Under the pieces are notes generated by a model. The model saw only the letters and a program-made list of their open reading frames with translations, was not told the DNA's origin and searched no databases. Below, one piece after another: positions 25,301 to 39,453 of a DNA stretch of 64,000 bases (within the stretch, counting starts at the first letter, position 1; each line of letters opens with the position of its first letter). Position numbers and translations under genes: made by a program. The stretch is from Rotaria sordida. Taxonomy: Eukaryota; Rotifera; Eurotatoria; Philodinida; Philodinidae. The stretch spans positions 1-64,000 of the forward strand of contig CAJNOL010000397.1 of assembly GCA_905250125.1 (NCBI GenBank), given 5' to 3'.

Positions 25301-28300
25301 CATATCATCAACAAAGAATACTGCTTTTTTCATCATTGGTGGACCAAATGTACCTTTACGACGACGATCAAGACGTGACATAATTATATCCTAAGCAAAA
25401 ACTTTAATTCAGTTTCTTAATAGTTAGGACAACGAATTCAACAGTATCTATTGAAACTGTTTTCGTTTAAGATAAGACTTGAAAAATTATCAGCAAATTA
25501 CAAAGAATCGATATTATAGATTTCTTTGTGCGATTTTATATTTAGAATATTTTTTTTTCGGATGAAAGACTCTCGTCAATGTATTGTAAATTATTTAATA
25601 AATCAAAATCAAAAATATTTCATCATAGGAAAGTATATTTGATAATCATCATAGTCCAACGAAGAGTAATTTGTACAGTATTCTTAACTATATGGACAAT
25701 CTTATGCGTTAGTGATATGACAAAAATTTTCACTGCATACGTTTTCATTTACAAATTCTATAAGTTCAAACAATACTTTCTTTCGATTCGATTTTTTTTT
25801 GAATTTCTACCTGAACTTGATTATTTGAAGTTTGTGCACTGAAATTAATAAAGAATGCCATATATTGTTCTTTATCGATTTTATTCATTAAATAATTTTG
25901 TACATAAGCACTTTTTCCAGTACCAGTTGGTCCAACAAATAAAATCGGTCGTTTACTTGGTATAACAAGATCAAGCATATAATTTACTCTTGTTGTATCA
26001 ACAGTTGGTACAATATAACGACGAATATTTTTCATTGATATTGTTGCAGCACCTTCAGCTGCTCTCATTAAATTTTCCCATGGAAACCAATCACCACGAT
26101 TTTTATAAGCAAAATAATAATCATGTACAAGACCTTTTTCTGGTAATTGTAAATCAAATTTACCTTGAAATAAATCTGGTATAGGTTCAAATTTTCCACG
26201 TAATAAATCACGAAAAAATGCATCAAATTTTATTCGACTATCTGTATCACCTGTTGCACCAATTGACCATATACATGCCCATTGAATTGTATAAATAAGC
26301 CATGAACGTACATTTTTATTTTTTTCTGGTTCTTCTTCATCTTTTAATGCTTCACCCATACACATATTTGTCCAATTCATCATACTACGAACTAAACTTG
26401 AATCACCAGTTGGATTAACTTCTTTTGTTACATGTCGAACATGATCTATTTAAGACAGAAAACAAAAAAAAATATAAATCATTTAATTCATGTATAAAAA
26501 AAAATTTTTTAATACATACCAATACATTGTGGAACAAGAAAATCAAAAAGTGCTAAAATTTCATTTTTATACATTTTTAATGGTTCAGCTATTTCACCAT
26601 GAATCCATGATTCAATTAATGGTCTCCAACCAAGTACACGTGGTTCTAAATAAATCATACCACAACGAGAAACTGTAGCTGGCTAAAAAAACAAATAAAA
26701 AAATAAAATTTTATTTCATTGTATTTTTTTTACGAATACATACTGATGCTTGTGATAAATCCATAACTTCAAAAATCATTGACATAACATTTGACATTTG
26801 AATAATTTCACCACTTGTTAAACATAATTTTTTATTATCATCTAATACTGTATTCATATTTTCAATCCAAACAGCATCAACAGGTCCATCAAAAATAACC
26901 CATTTTCTATCAGGATTTTCTGTCATAGCAAAATCACGAAATGTATTAGCTAATACACCATCATTCCATTCATGTGATACCAAATCTAAACACAAAAACA
27001 GAAAGCTATTAACGTAATTCCGGTGGGATTTAAATGCAAAACACAATGTAGTTGCTGTTACTAATCGTAGGAAGATTGTTTTATTCTATCTAAATTCCTC
27101 TCTGTAATATTAATCTATTTTCATTACTTCTTATTAAAAAGATTTTTCAAAAAAGTAATGCGATTTTGTAGATTTAACAAGTTATGTTTAGAATTTCACA
27201 AGGTTAGAAATAATGTTGATCATAGCCTTTTAAGATTCTCAGCTCGAAACTAAGTTTTTTTTTTTAATGTAAATGTTTTTTTATGAAATACAAACCGAAA
27301 TTTCCATATAATTGTCCAATTGTAACAGCTTTTGGATTAATCACTTTATATTGAACTTTAAGTTCATCAGCTACGCCTTTTGTATTCATTAATGATAATG
27401 TTTCAGCTAAAACTTGTAAGACCATACTTTTACCAGCAAATGGTTCTCCAACAAGCATAAAACCATGTCGAACTAACATCATTTCATATGTTTGAGTTAC
27501 TTTAGTCATAAATGCTGCTGTTGGTTGTAAATTTTTATTTTGACATATTTCAATCATATTTGAATTAATAGTTTCATAATCAGGTTTAGGTAAAGTTATA
27601 CCAGGAAATAAATCACTAATAATACCATTAAATAAAGGTATATCATGTGCTAAAAATTTCGGTAAATTAACATCGATTATACTTCGAAGAATCTAAAATT
27701 TCGAGAAAAAAACCTAAAAGAAAATATTTCTTTTTTTCCTTCTACGTACTAAAATATCTTCATCTTCAGTTGGATATTTTTGTTTTAAAGCACCAGCTGC
27801 CCATAAAACAGATTTGACAGCACGCATACCATAATCATAGTGATATTGTGATGACAATTGTTCTTTAAAGAAAAAAAACGAAAATAAAAATAGAATTTTT
27901 CTTTATAATTACCTGAACATAATTTATAAACAGTAACAATTTTAACTGAAAGTGGTCGAGCTTTCATAAAACCATATGAATATAATGAAATTTCTGATAT
28001 AAGACCATAATCTGGAACCATCATAGCTACAGGACGAAATAATACTTTTAAATTATCAGGTAATTCTGATCGACCAGCATAACCTGGATTCTAAAAGAAA
28101 AAATCTTCTTATCTTTTTCTATTTTCAAATCAAATAATAAAAATTTTTACCATAGTAATGCAAACATAACAATTTGCATTAAGTCGAATTTCAGTTCCTT
28201 CAAAATCAAATTTTTCAACTTTAGCTTGAATAGCTTGAATAATTTGTAGAATTTGTTGCGCAATAACCTAAATTATAAAAAAATCATTTTACATGAATTT

Positions 28301-31300
28301 TTCAAAAAAAATGAATCAAAAATACATACAGATAATACTTCAAGATCAATACGATTGAATCTATTTAAAACAAAAACAAAAAGACTACTATTTTAATTAT
28401 ATCTATAATATAAAACTTACTCATCAAAACATGCCCATGCACCTGATGAAGCCAAACCTTTAAAAAATTTACCCATACCTTTATAATCCATTGTATCTGA
28501 ACAATTAAAAACAACACATTGAACTGCAAGAGCTTTAGCAAGATCTTTTGTTGTTTCAGTCTATAAATTTAAACTATGAATTTATTTGTTACATGTTTTG
28601 ACTTACTTTTCCTGTTCCAGCTGGTCCTTCTGGAGCACCATTTAAATTTAAATGAAAAGCACCAACAAGTGTACGATAACAACGATCTGTTAAAGGTGTG
28701 ATAACAAGACTACATACGAAATAAAATTTCTCTTTAGTTTTTAAACTATATATATATATATATATAAATATACCGTGGTGTATTTCCTAAATATTCATAA
28801 CAATATTTAACTGCTGCATTTGTTATTCGAACTCGACAATCAGATTCTTCCCAATAATATCGTAATTGTGCTAACCAATTAAAATCATTTTCTGATTGTA
28901 CTTGTTTATTAACTAAATCTTTAACTGTATCTTTTGCATGTACATCAATAACAACTAATGCTTCAAGTGTTATACGTGTTTGTTTATTTAATTTTCCACG
29001 TACAAGTTCAACAATATCACCTAATTGTATTTCAAGTTTTGAAAAATATTCTCTACAAAACAAAACAAAAAAGAAAAACATCAAAGAAAATCTTTTATAG
29101 CAAAAAAAAAAACATACGAAAGTCCTTTAACACCAGTTGCTAATGCTTCTTGTACTTCACTTGTCCAATAGATTTGTGAAACACATAAAACAACTTGTCC
29201 AGGCCAATTTGTAACCCATTCACTACGATATTCATTTGGATAAGCAACATAAGCTTGTTCAATAACATGTCGAATAGATTTAAGCATAACATCTTCAACT
29301 TGTATAAGCCATTTTTCTACAGCACCTTTCGTTTCTGATGTACTTATTGAACGTATAAATTTAATTTTTTCACCTTCACTTGACATCATTGCATGTATAT
29401 CAACTTTAGCATCAAAATCAAGTTTAGCTATTCCTTCAAAAAGTTTTTTTAAATGTGGTTGTACACGTGTTGGATCTTTTGTTTCAGAAAGTATTTCAAG
29501 CATTTCATCATTTGATAAGAAGAAAAAACGTGGAAAAAATAAACGTTTCTTTTCAAGATATGCATTTAAACCTTTATTAATTTTTTCAAGTAAATTATGA
29601 CTATCATGTAATTTATCTAATAAACCAGATAGACCAGTTGCTGCCATGACCTGAGAAAAAAAAGTAACTATTAGAACAATCTCCGTATGGAGAAAGAAGG
29701 ATGTCTGGTAACAATCCAGCTCGTTATGATCTGTCGGGGTGTAGGTCTCTACTCTATATACTTCAATACTTCTTTTAGCTCGTGTTTTTTGAAAAATACA
29801 ATGATTAGATTTATGTAGAGTACATACATGTTGATCTTTATCAAGATGACGCATTATATCTTTATAATTTCGATCGACTGTTGAAAAGAGACGACCTTCT
29901 TCTGGCATTTGTTGACTAGAAAAGAAATATGAAGGCATATTTTTTTTGTGAAAAAAAAAATATTTACTTGATATCTTCAGATGAAAAAATTGGATCTAAA
30001 TATCTGAAAATAAAGATATAGATGTTAAAAAAGAAAATGATAAAAATATAAAGAAGAAAATAACATACAGCCAATTTGCTTGAACTTTAAGCCAAACATC
30101 AATAATAGCTTGAATTAATAAAAGTCTAGCTTCCCAAGCCTAAAAAAAAAGAAAACATTAGAAATATAGTAATCTGAAACAAGTTGACAACCATTTTTTA
30201 GAAGTTCTACAATGTTATACAAGCTCATCAAAAAAAAAAATATTAACTTTTTCACAGACACGATTTTGATTGATTACAAATATGCAACAAAAATTATATC
30301 TCATTTCATCAACAATCATAACTCAATGTTAATTGGTAAAAATATATTATCAATATAACAAACATTAGAATTTGAAAACTTACTTTAATTTCTTCTTCAA
30401 ATGGTTTAATAAATGGACTTCCTTTCATTGTTTGTGTTTTAACAATATGATCATCAAGAATTGTTTGAATATCATCAACAGATGATAATATTGTTAAACC
30501 TGTTTCTTTATATTTACTTGTATTAAACATAACAGGTTCCCAATCATCTTGCATTTTTCTTAAAGCTTTTTCTAATGAAAATTCCTAATACAAAACAAAC
30601 AAACAAAATTCATGAAAACATTTATTCTTGATAATTTAAATCGTACTTTAGATGCTCCAGCGCTGACTTGTTCAAATTGTTCCATATATGGTTCCAAACC
30701 AAGTTGTAAAACTTTTCGAAGTGTTGTACCTGTATCTGGTTTAAGATTACGTTTAAATATAGTTGACATTTTCTCCCAATGACGATCACGAATACCCGGA
30801 TTACATAATATACTTATAACAGGTAAATTTTCCTTTAAAAATTAAATATATTCTTTTATAAATTATGTTAATTTGATGTAAGAAATTAAAAAAGAAAAGA
30901 TTAGAAAAAACACAAACATATACACACACCTTAAAATTACGTATTACAGTTTCCACTTGATCAAGCAATACAAAAAGAAGATCTCCATAGCTTTCCATTT
31001 GCTGCTGGAGCTCTTCTCGTTCAGCAATTTTGTGCGGATCTAATATATATTCACACAATATCAAACGAGTGCAAAATTAGTAAAAGCCAAAAACAAAACA
31101 GAAAAAAAACCGGTTATAAAAAACACACACATTAAGAATAAAAACTCTGAGTTTAGTCAAAGTTACACACAATCGAACCTTAAATTTATCAAGTTGATCA
31201 AGTATAACTGTACAAACACACAACATTCCGGGATCATTTTTTTCAAGTTTTTCCAATTCTCGTTCATCTTCATCAATAACTTCTAGTTCATTTCCAGAAG

Positions 31301-34300
31301 TTTCACCAGTAGTTTCGTCTTCCATACGTTTTTTTCCTAAACTCATGTTTAGTAGATTGATTTTTTTTCTATTTCTTATTCTCGTCAATAATTTATTTGC
31401 TTATTCGTGTCCTTTTTTTTTGCTTTAATAACAAAAAAGAAAAAACATAACATACCTCGTGCTTTACGTTTTTCCATAACTTTATTTGCTAATTCGAGTT
31501 TTTTCTTTTTGACTAAATTTGTAAATTGTTTTTTAATTTTAAATATTTCACGTGAATATTCTTCAACTTCAGCTTCAACTTTTTCTGAATTTAAATCAAG
31601 AAATGAACCATCCGTCCATTTCTTTTCAGCAACTTGCCATTTACGAACTGTTGTAAATAGACGATAATATGGATCAACAGCAGTTTTTATTGCATCCAAT
31701 TGTGGATAATCTGTTTTAGCCATTCGAAATTGAGCTTCTTCCTTAAAAAAGAAGAAAAATAAAACTAAAACAAATAAGAAAAAATAAATTTTTATACTTG
31801 ATTTATCCATTCAATTTCATTTTCAACTTCAACAATTTTCTTTTGAACTAGTTTAACCTCTACTACATAATCACCCATCATAGGTAATTCACCATTATCA
31901 GCAAAGTCATCAACTCGACGTTGCATTTTTTGTAAATCAGCTAATAAACGTTCGCGTTTTTCCATAAGAACTTGTTCATTTTTGCCTCGAATTTGTTGAG
32001 TAATCTAATCAAAACAAAAAAAAGTTTTTAACAAATAAAATAATGGGAATTATATTTTAGATTTAGATTTCTTTTTTGGATTCTCTTTACAATCAATTCA
32101 TACCCATAGATTTTCTTTTCGAAGTTATGACTATATTAAATAGAAATTCTAGTCTACAATGTACCTATTTGCTAAATACTTCACTACAGACCACGTAGAG
32201 CTAAGCAATAGAAGCGCCTCTATTGTCTTGTTCTGTCACTCAGCTAGAGAAGTAACGGCATGGTGACCGAAGAAAGAAATAACTTCTACATTTGATCAAT
32301 GTTTTTTACAGTTTTTGTATTATTCATACTGCCATCATTGATATTGGATACATATTGAGAACAAGAGTGTATGAGGGTGCTTGCCGAGACTGCGACGAGG
32401 CGATAGAAGTTCCTAAGACCGCGACCGAAATTACGAGAAAAAGATTATTTCAACCGAAACTCAAGACTATTATTAAATATTTTATGATTTTAAGCGAATT
32501 ATCGTATAAATCATCAATCAGAACGTAATTCAAAAGAGATGACTGAAGAAAAGTGTTAGTCGTTGACTAAATAAATTAAACAACGAATATTGAGAAATTA
32601 TTTTAGATGTGATACGAATAAATTTTGAAACAGTTTTCTCTTCTCTCATAAACAGTTCTGTTTTTCTAATGAAAATTACTTCGTCATTTGTATCAAATAT
32701 TGGTCCAATATTTCTTGGCCATAAAAGAGTATCAGCATTTAAACGAATATCTTCTTCTGAAAAGAAATATTCATCTAGAAGATATTCCATTTGTCTTTGA
32801 ACTTCCTGAAATCAAAAATACAACTTTTTTTTTCTCTATAGAATAAAATCAACAACAACAAACTTTTATTCGTTCTGTTAAATGTAATGATTTTTCTCCT
32901 TTAGCATTATCAATATATTTAATAATATCATTAAGTTCAGCAGTTGTTGCTGGTTTAGAAAGAGCTCGTTGTTTAATTGCTTCAAATTCAGCACAAATAC
33001 TTTAAAAAAAAATATTTTGAAATAATTAAATTTATATTATTAAACAAACTTTTGACATTCTTTACGATAATCATTAACAAGTTTTTCAAGTAATGTATTA
33101 CGATGTTTACGAGCAGCTTCAACAAGACCTTGTTTAACTTGTTCACTATTTGTTTGAATTAATGGAAATTCTACAGTTGTTGGTTCAAGCATTATTTGTT
33201 TAACAATATCATTATAACGATTAAATTCCTATAAATAAATTTAAAAATAAAAACAAATTTATTTTTGAAATTTACTTGAGTATATTCATCAAATGTATGA
33301 TTTTCTGAATTAAATTTTTCTACATCAGCTTGAGCTTTTCCATCAATTAAATAATTATATTTCTCTTCATATGTATTTAATAATTGTTTTGGTTCTTGGA
33401 AATAATATTCAGCTATATCAGCTAATTGTTTATAAGCTCGATCAATGACTGTTTGTGATAAATGTGTATCAAGTGGAATACTATCATCACCATTTAAAAA
33501 TGATTGTATTGTTGCTATACGTATACGATTAGGTCCATTTATTGAATGTGCAATTTTATCAACAACATAACGTAGTACATTTATAAATTCAGATATATTT
33601 GGTTGAAAATCAATTTTACTCATTGTTGATTCATCTTCATTAAGAATAATATCAATTTTAATTATCGGAAGATAATCTTGATCTTTTGGATTAAATAATG
33701 AACACCACATATCAATACTTCGTTCAAGAAGTTCACGTAACTAAATAGCACGAAAAAAAAAATTGATATTAAAAGAAAGAATAAAATTACAAAAACAAAC
33801 TTGATTAGAAACGAGTGTATTAATAGAATTATAAAAAGAATTCATTTTTTCTGGTGTTGATGTTATGCCTTGAATTTGACCCGTTTGAAATATTTGACAT
33901 ATAAGTGGATACCAACTTGAACTTAAATAATCTTCATTACGTTCGATATCACGTACAACAAATGAACGTAAATGAGGAAAATCTAATGCACCCAATGATC
34001 TATAAAAAAAACAAACAGAACATAAATTGTTCGCACAGCACAATTCCAGAAGCCGAACTTGTAGATCTCTACTCTGAACAGTTCAATCGATAGATAAAAT
34101 AGACACTGTTCGACTGTAAGAATTACCTTATGTTTAGATCTATTGGTCTAATCGATCATATTAACTACGGACTTAAGAGAGAAATAGCATACTTTATGAG
34201 ACTTCAAGATTGAAGTTCCTTCTATTTTCCTCTTCATCTCTATCTCATAATGATTTCGTTTTAAATTAAATTTTTCGAAATTTACAAACCTAATTCGTTT

Positions 34301-35406
34301 AAAATCGATCATAATTCTTGGTGAAAGTGTTTTATTACATAATTCAAGTACTTGTCGATGAGTTGGATGAACAATATAAAGATTTTCTTTGATTGCATCA
34401 CGATTTGCTTGAAAACTCTCTTCCCATGAACTCGAAAAATCTATTCGTAACAAAAAGAAAATAACGAAAGATTTTCTAACAAATAATGCATTTTTTTTTA
34501 TATTGAATTACCGCATCCAACAGGATCTGGAGGTGGTGGACCGGCGATTTCACTTTCAAGACCTTTAACATTTGGTGCAACAAGAACATGTTGTACTATA
34601 AGCAACAAAAAATATTTGAAGTTTTTCTTTTCTTTTCTTTTTTTTTTTATCTTTAATATAATAAAAATAAACCTTACATTGACTTTTTTTCATACTATTT
34701 TCATACAAAACTTTCGTTTCATTAACAATACGTTGTATAACACTTTTCATTTGTGGACCTTCCTTTAATTTTTTATCAATAAAACGATCAATAATATGTT
34801 TAAATGATTCATCTGAGGCTGGTGTTATTGGTAAATGTGCAACACGTTCTTTCATATAATAATAATTGGTCTATTTCAACAGAACAAAAAAATGACTTAT
34901 TTTTTGCAATCAAATAAAAAATTTACTCGAACTGCACGATCTTCGCTAAGACACTAAAAACCAAGAATAATAATTCATTATTACAGAACAAAAAAAAATT
35001 GGTAACAAACTGTTTTTGGATATTCCGGAGATTTCTCTCGTGGTCGATGTTTTCCACCATAAGGTTCAAGTGCTGTTTGTTCTTGTTGTTTTGCATGATC
35101 AAGGCTAAATGAAATAAAATTTGACATAATTAATTAATTATTCATAAAACTTGAAAGCAATAAAGAAAAAGAATGGAATTTCTCTTTTTTTCTTTTTCTC
35201 TAATGATAGAATAAATAGATTTTATATATTTACACAATCCGTTTGAGCATTTCATCTTGTCTATCTTTAAGTTTAAATGAAAATAATATAGAATTCTTGT
35301 ATGGATCTTCAAAATAAGCTGGATGTCGTTGAATTTGAGGTAAAACTACTTTATTAGACTTTCGATTAGTAGATAGTGGTGGTGGAGAACCACCTTTGCC
35401 GTTCAT
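13302..35406 (-). CDS. Axonemal dynein heavy chain, inner-arm DNAH3/7/12-like
   Basis: Motor subunit of ciliary dynein, a six-AAA ring that powers axoneme bending. Minus strand with dozens of exons, mostly split by 45-65 bp introns. ATG at 35404-35406, preceded by the acceptor TTTCTTATAG; stop at 13302-13304. The short tail ([16 protein letters not shown]..) is followed by the linker region (about 34.8-29 kb). Walker A motifs: AAA1 GPAGTGK (about 28608-28628), AAA2 GEPFAGKS (about 27425-27452), AAA3 GPTGTGKS (about 25910-25935), AAA4 GVGGSGRQS (about 23958-23988). Stalk coiled coils and microtubule-binding domain lie at about 22950-21700 (..[19 protein letters not shown]..). AAA5 is near 20.9-20.4 kb ([11 protein letters not shown]) and AAA6 near 17.9-17.5 kb ([10 protein letters not shown]). 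The C-terminus keeps [20 protein letters not shown] (about 13400-13470). The short N-terminus favours the single-headed inner-arm class; the exact paralogue is uncertain. I saw no disabling mutation. Confidence 0.9.
18205..19130. repeat. Foldback element in long dynein intron
   Basis: The long intron has matching ends (TTTTCAAGTGTCCGAT near 18215 against ATCGAACACTTGAGAA near 19077). An internal stem pairs about 18869-18930 with about 19028-19075. Its segment at about 18780-18870 resembles 9860-9945 of the kinase-intron element, so it belongs to or is related to family F1. Confidence 0.6.
21360..21640. repeat. Foldback repeat in dynein intron
   Basis: About 21385-21440 (AAATTATACTTTTGAATTTT..) is the reverse complement of about 21570-21615 (AAAATTCAAAAGTATGATTT). 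The intervening sequence contains further paired blocks. No coding content. Confidence 0.6.
24288..24348. repeat. GC-rich hairpin in dynein intron
   Basis: AGATGTCAATCGCGGC and GCGATGGACATCT form an imperfect stem around a GCC-rich loop, in strong contrast to the surrounding AT-rich intron. Confidence 0.5.
28749..28768. repeat. (TA)n microsatellite in dynein intron
   Basis: TATATA run between dynein exons. Confidence 0.8.
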
Positions 35407-35787
35407 GATTTTTACAAAATCTATAAGAAATATTTTCTTATGTAACTTCAATAAACAAAAAATAAAATATATGAGTTCTTTTTTTTTCTCGAAAGTACAT
35501 TTTTCGTGTATTATGTTACGTTCGATGATTGTACCATTATGCAAAGTTTTACACTTATCGTTACTTAGTAACGAAAAATACTATTATTTTATTTGAATAT
35601 AATATTTAAATTTTATGAAAAATTTTATGAAAAATAAGTTTTTTTTTCTCGTATTATTTAAACTGAGAATTTTATTGAAAAATTTGGTATAGAGGTCGTT
35701 GAAATTTTATATTCAATGGTTCTTAAATTTTGACCATTCCTCTATAGAACTCTTTACACACTTACTTAAAATTTTTTTTTAAGAATA
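35407..35787. promoter_or_regulatory. Divergent promoter region, dynein/VPS26C
   Basis: 381 bp lie between two divergent start codons. Each ATG has a nearby acceptor: the rc of CTATAAGAAA at about 35420 for dynein, and TTTTTTTTTAAG at 35771-35782 for VPS26C. Promoter elements for both genes must lie here or within the outrons. I see no specific motif. Confidence 0.45.
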
Positions 35788-38700
35788 ATGTCTGCTTCAA
35801 TTGATATTCGTCTTAATCGACAAACAAAAACATATAATGAGAATGTAAGTTTTTTTCTTGCTCAAATGAACAAACTTTTGATTAAATCAATTCATTTACA
35901 ATGATCAATTACTTTTTTATTTTTATGTTTTTAATGAACGAAGAATAATAACATAAATTATTTTAATCGTGTTACTGTATAGTTTTGCATATAAATAAGA
36001 AGTTTATAATTTATTTGTATAAAATTAAATTTAAAATCAAAAAAAAGAAATCCACTACATGCTTAAATCTATATGATTCAAACCGGACAAAAACCATCAG
36101 TAGACCGATCGGTATAATGTGCGTTATATTGGCAGTAGTGCGAACAAACATGTGACATAGGAATGTGCATAGAATTAAAGGAAAATTATATCTTCTAAAA
36201 ATCTGATAAGTTTAAAGTTGATTTATGTAAACAAGATTTTTAAACTCCAGAATATAGAATGAGACGTAAACATGAAAAGAACAAAATAAATTTAACATTT
36301 ATTTTGTTTCTTTTTTTAAAGGATATTATTCAAGGTACAGTTATTATTTCAACACCAACGTCATTCAAACATAATGGTATTATCATAACAGTTGATGGGT
36401 CTGTTCAATTACATTTAAGTGGTAAAAGTGTTGGTGTTTTTGAAGCATTTTATAATTCAACAAAAGTAAATAGATTCTTTTCTTTTTCTTTTTTTTTGTT
36501 TAAATTTTTAAGTTTTATTCTATAGCCTGTTACATTAATTAATCAAACAATTGAATTAGCTAAACCAGGTCAAATGCCAAGTTTAAAAACGGAAATTCCT
36601 TTTCAAGTGCAATTAAAAGGTCGACCAAATAAACCATTATATGAAACATATCATGGAGTTTTTGTTAATATTCAAGTAAAAATTAAAAAAATTAAATATA
36701 TTTATTATCTTTTATTATTTTCTCTCTTAGTATTTTCTTCGTGTTGATGTTAAACGAACATTTCTTTCAAAAGATATGAGTAAACAGATTGAATTCAATA
36801 TTGAATATGGTCCTGAACATGATTTAGCTGCTGAGAAAGCTATAACAAAACCAGCTGCTTTTGAAGTTACATCAGAATCAATAAAAACTATTCAAAATGT
36901 ATGTATTTTAAATTTATTCTTCATTTTCAAGTTGATCTTGTTTATCTAAATAATCATTTTTGAGATATTTTCTTTCACTATTATTTCGTTGTCTATCTAA
37001 TTTATAATTATAATCATTAAAATTTTTTTCATAAAATTTTTTTCTATTATGATTATTTTTAAAATATTGTCGATAATTATTATCATTTAAATCAAGATTA
37101 ACATCATTTGATAATCGATCAGGATTTATTAATTTTTCATCATTCTAAAACAAAGAAAATAGAAATGTGTATTTATTTAATGATTATAAATCCCTAACAT
37201 ACTGTTAGTATTAATGGAGAATGCACACACCTGCATAAATCTTTTATTTGCATTGCGTTCTTCTTCATTATGAGCATGATCGATTTGATCGATTTCGTCT
37301 TCATATAATCCATTGTTATCTCCTAAACAACAAGATGCAATGCTTTTTAGTATAACTTACTCATTTTAAATTTTGTCGAAACTGGTAAATAATATTCTCC
37401 ATCGAAACTTGGTTTTTGTTCAGCAATATCTTCTTGTCGATTTCTGAAGTAAATTCGATCATCATTATCATAAACATTTGCATCATATTCATCATTGAAG
37501 TTATTCTCTCGTAAGAAATTACGTCGTATTCGTGTACGATTTTTCTTATTGTTACTGTCTGAAGTATTAATTATTCGATTAATATTTGTTGGAATTGAAC
37601 TCGTCTGATCAATTGTTTGACTATTTATGAGATTCGTTTCTAGTGAATGTTGTGTTCGATTTTTCTTTTTGATTGATGTTTGTAATAATTTTTTCGAATA
37701 CATAGATGGTTTAAAGACATTATTTTTCTTAATTTGATGATGTGTATTAGAAAATTGATTATAAATATCATTGATAAAATGATGTAATTTTGCATGAGTA
37801 TGAAAATTTTTATATAATTTATTTTTCTTAGATTTTAAATGTAAACGAACTTTAATATTTGAAGACGAATGACGTAGCCATTGTGATAAAATATCTGTAT
37901 GACAGTTATGATTAGTTATTCGAGTTGTAGTAAATATCATCATAGAATTTGATGAAAGTTTATGTCGTGATTTAATACTATTGATAATAACGATTAATGA
38001 TGAACGATTGTTTGTCGACGAGAAAACTACAATAAAGCCATGTAAAATGATGAAATAGTGGGTAAACATTTCTTTGTATTTAATAAATTGTTACTAGAGT
38101 TTGTTTTTTCTTTTTTTTTGAGATCGTTGTCAATGGCGGGTAAATAAATTATGAGAAAATTTTTATTTTTTCTTTTCTAGAAAATTGATGTACCAAAATT
38201 TAAAATAACTGGTAATCTTGATAGTCTTTGTTGTGTTATAACTAAACCATTTTCTGGCGAGGTTTGTTTTTATTTTTATTTATTTATATTAGTTTGGTTT
38301 TATATTTTGTTATAATTTAGTTAGTTGTAGAAGAAAGCGAATTACCAATAAAATCAATTGAAGTACAACTTTTACGTGTGGAAACCTGTGGTTGTGCAGA
38401 AGGATTTTCACGAGATTGTAGAAATTTATTTTGATGTTTTTGTTTTTTTAAGTGATTTTTTTTGGTCTTAATTTTAGCAACAGAAATTCAAAATATTCAA
38501 ATAGGTGATGGTAATGTTGCTCGTAAAATACCTGTTCCAATTTGGATGCTTTTTCCAAGAACATTTACATGTCCGACTTTATTAACGGTTAATTTTAAAA
38601 TTGGTATGTCTGCTTAAATATAGAAGATATGGTTAAAATATAGAATTTTTCATATTGTAGAATTTGAAATTAGTATTGTTCTTGTCTTTGAAGATGATCG

Positions 38701-38801
38701 TATGATATCTGAGAGTATGTTTTAGTAAATTTTATTTTATTTTGTTCTGATTATTTTTTTTTGTTTTGATAGATTTTCCACTTCGATTATCACGTTATTA
38801 A
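35788..38801 (+). CDS. VPS26C: Retriever subunit VPS26C (DSCR3)
   Basis: Arrestin-fold subunit of Retriever, which recycles endosomal cargo with the CCC complex. About nine exons; the first encodes MSASIDIRLNRQTKTYNEN. Later exons encode DIIQGTVIISTPTSFKHNGI and GSVQLHLSGKSVGVFEAFYN (36322-36465), the VTLINQTIELAKPGQ block, YFLRVDVKRTFLSKDMSKQ (36731 on), KIDVPKFKITGNLDS (38181 on), VEVQLLRVETCGCAEG-like IEVQLLRVETCGCAEGFSRD, NVARKIPVPIWMLFPRTFTC and the end ENFPLRLSRY. The ETCGCAEG and PRTFTCPTL blocks separate VPS26C from VPS26A/B. The intron 36900-38180 contains an antisense gene. An acceptor lies 5 nt before the ATG. Confidence 0.92.
36914..38069 (-). CDS. Nested antisense gene: predicted secreted, basic Asn-rich protein
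   Basis: Lies wholly inside the VPS26C intron on the other strand. Three exons: about 37361-38069, 37218-37322 and 36914-37145, with consistent phases (ATG A|GTAAGT .. AG|GA GAT). The protein is about 350 residues. A hydrophobic start (MFTHYFIILHGFIVVFSS) suggests a signal peptide. The rest is basic and His/Asn-rich with many Lys/Arg pairs and few cysteines; the C-terminal third is acidic and Asn/Asp-rich, ending DKQDQLENEE. I recognise no domain. A secreted precursor cleaved at dibasic sites is possible (inference). The long uninterrupted exon in an intron and matched splice sites argue for a real gene. Confidence 0.6.
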
Positions 38802-39265
38802 AGAAGATTTTATCGATATTTAATTTATCTTCGGTATGTGCAATACCGTTCGTTCTTTATTTTTTTTACAATTAAAATTCCTATTTGATTTTATGTCTTT
38901 CATTTTTTGTAATGATTTATTAGAAAAATAAAATAAAATATTCCACTAGGAATACGTCAAGAATTAGAGATTAATTCATGATTATCATGTGTCCTTGTTT
39001 TGGTAAAGCATGAACTATATGCTTTTGATTCTGTAATATGTCAATGGATTGTTCAACTAAAAAGTGCTATGCTTGGCCATAGTTGAGCACAAGAATTCTT
39101 GAACACAAAATGATCAGACTTGTGTGTGTGAGTGTAAGTCTTCTCATCAGCCAAACACACATCCTCTGTTCTAATAATATAACTATGGTCGATAACTAGT
39201 GATAATGTCGAATGCAAGATTGAAATTGATGTATCCAAACTTCTTTAGTCTCTGAATATCTGTTA
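38802..39265. other. 3' flank of VPS26C
   Basis: Contains AATAAAATAAAATA (about 38925-38940) as a likely polyadenylation region. No gene recognised. Confidence 0.5.
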
Positions 39266-39269
39266 TTAA

Positions 39270-39453
39270 CCCTTTCACGATATGTGATACACCGTATGTA
39301 CCACAGTTATATATTTTTAACAGTGAAGTATATTATGCATTGACGACTAGAAATGATTATACACAGTCATTGTTAGTCATCAGTACATAATATACTTCAC
39401 TATTAAGAGCAAATGACTGTGGTACATACGGTGTACCACCCGTTCTGAAAGGG
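39270..39453. mobile_element. piggyBac-like MITE, 184 bp
   Basis: Flanked by TTAA on both sides (39266-39269, 39454-39457). About 37-bp terminal inverted repeats start CCCTTTCA and share TACACCGTATGTACCACAG. The inner part is also palindromic (AGTGAAGTATATTATG on each arm). TTAA target and CCCTT termini are the piggyBac signature. No coding capacity, so non-autonomous. Confidence 0.85.

Noticed and set aside
32292-32528. Plus-strand ORF in a dynein intron
   Set aside because: No recognisable motif; slightly GC-richer intron sequence, perhaps an old element fragment.
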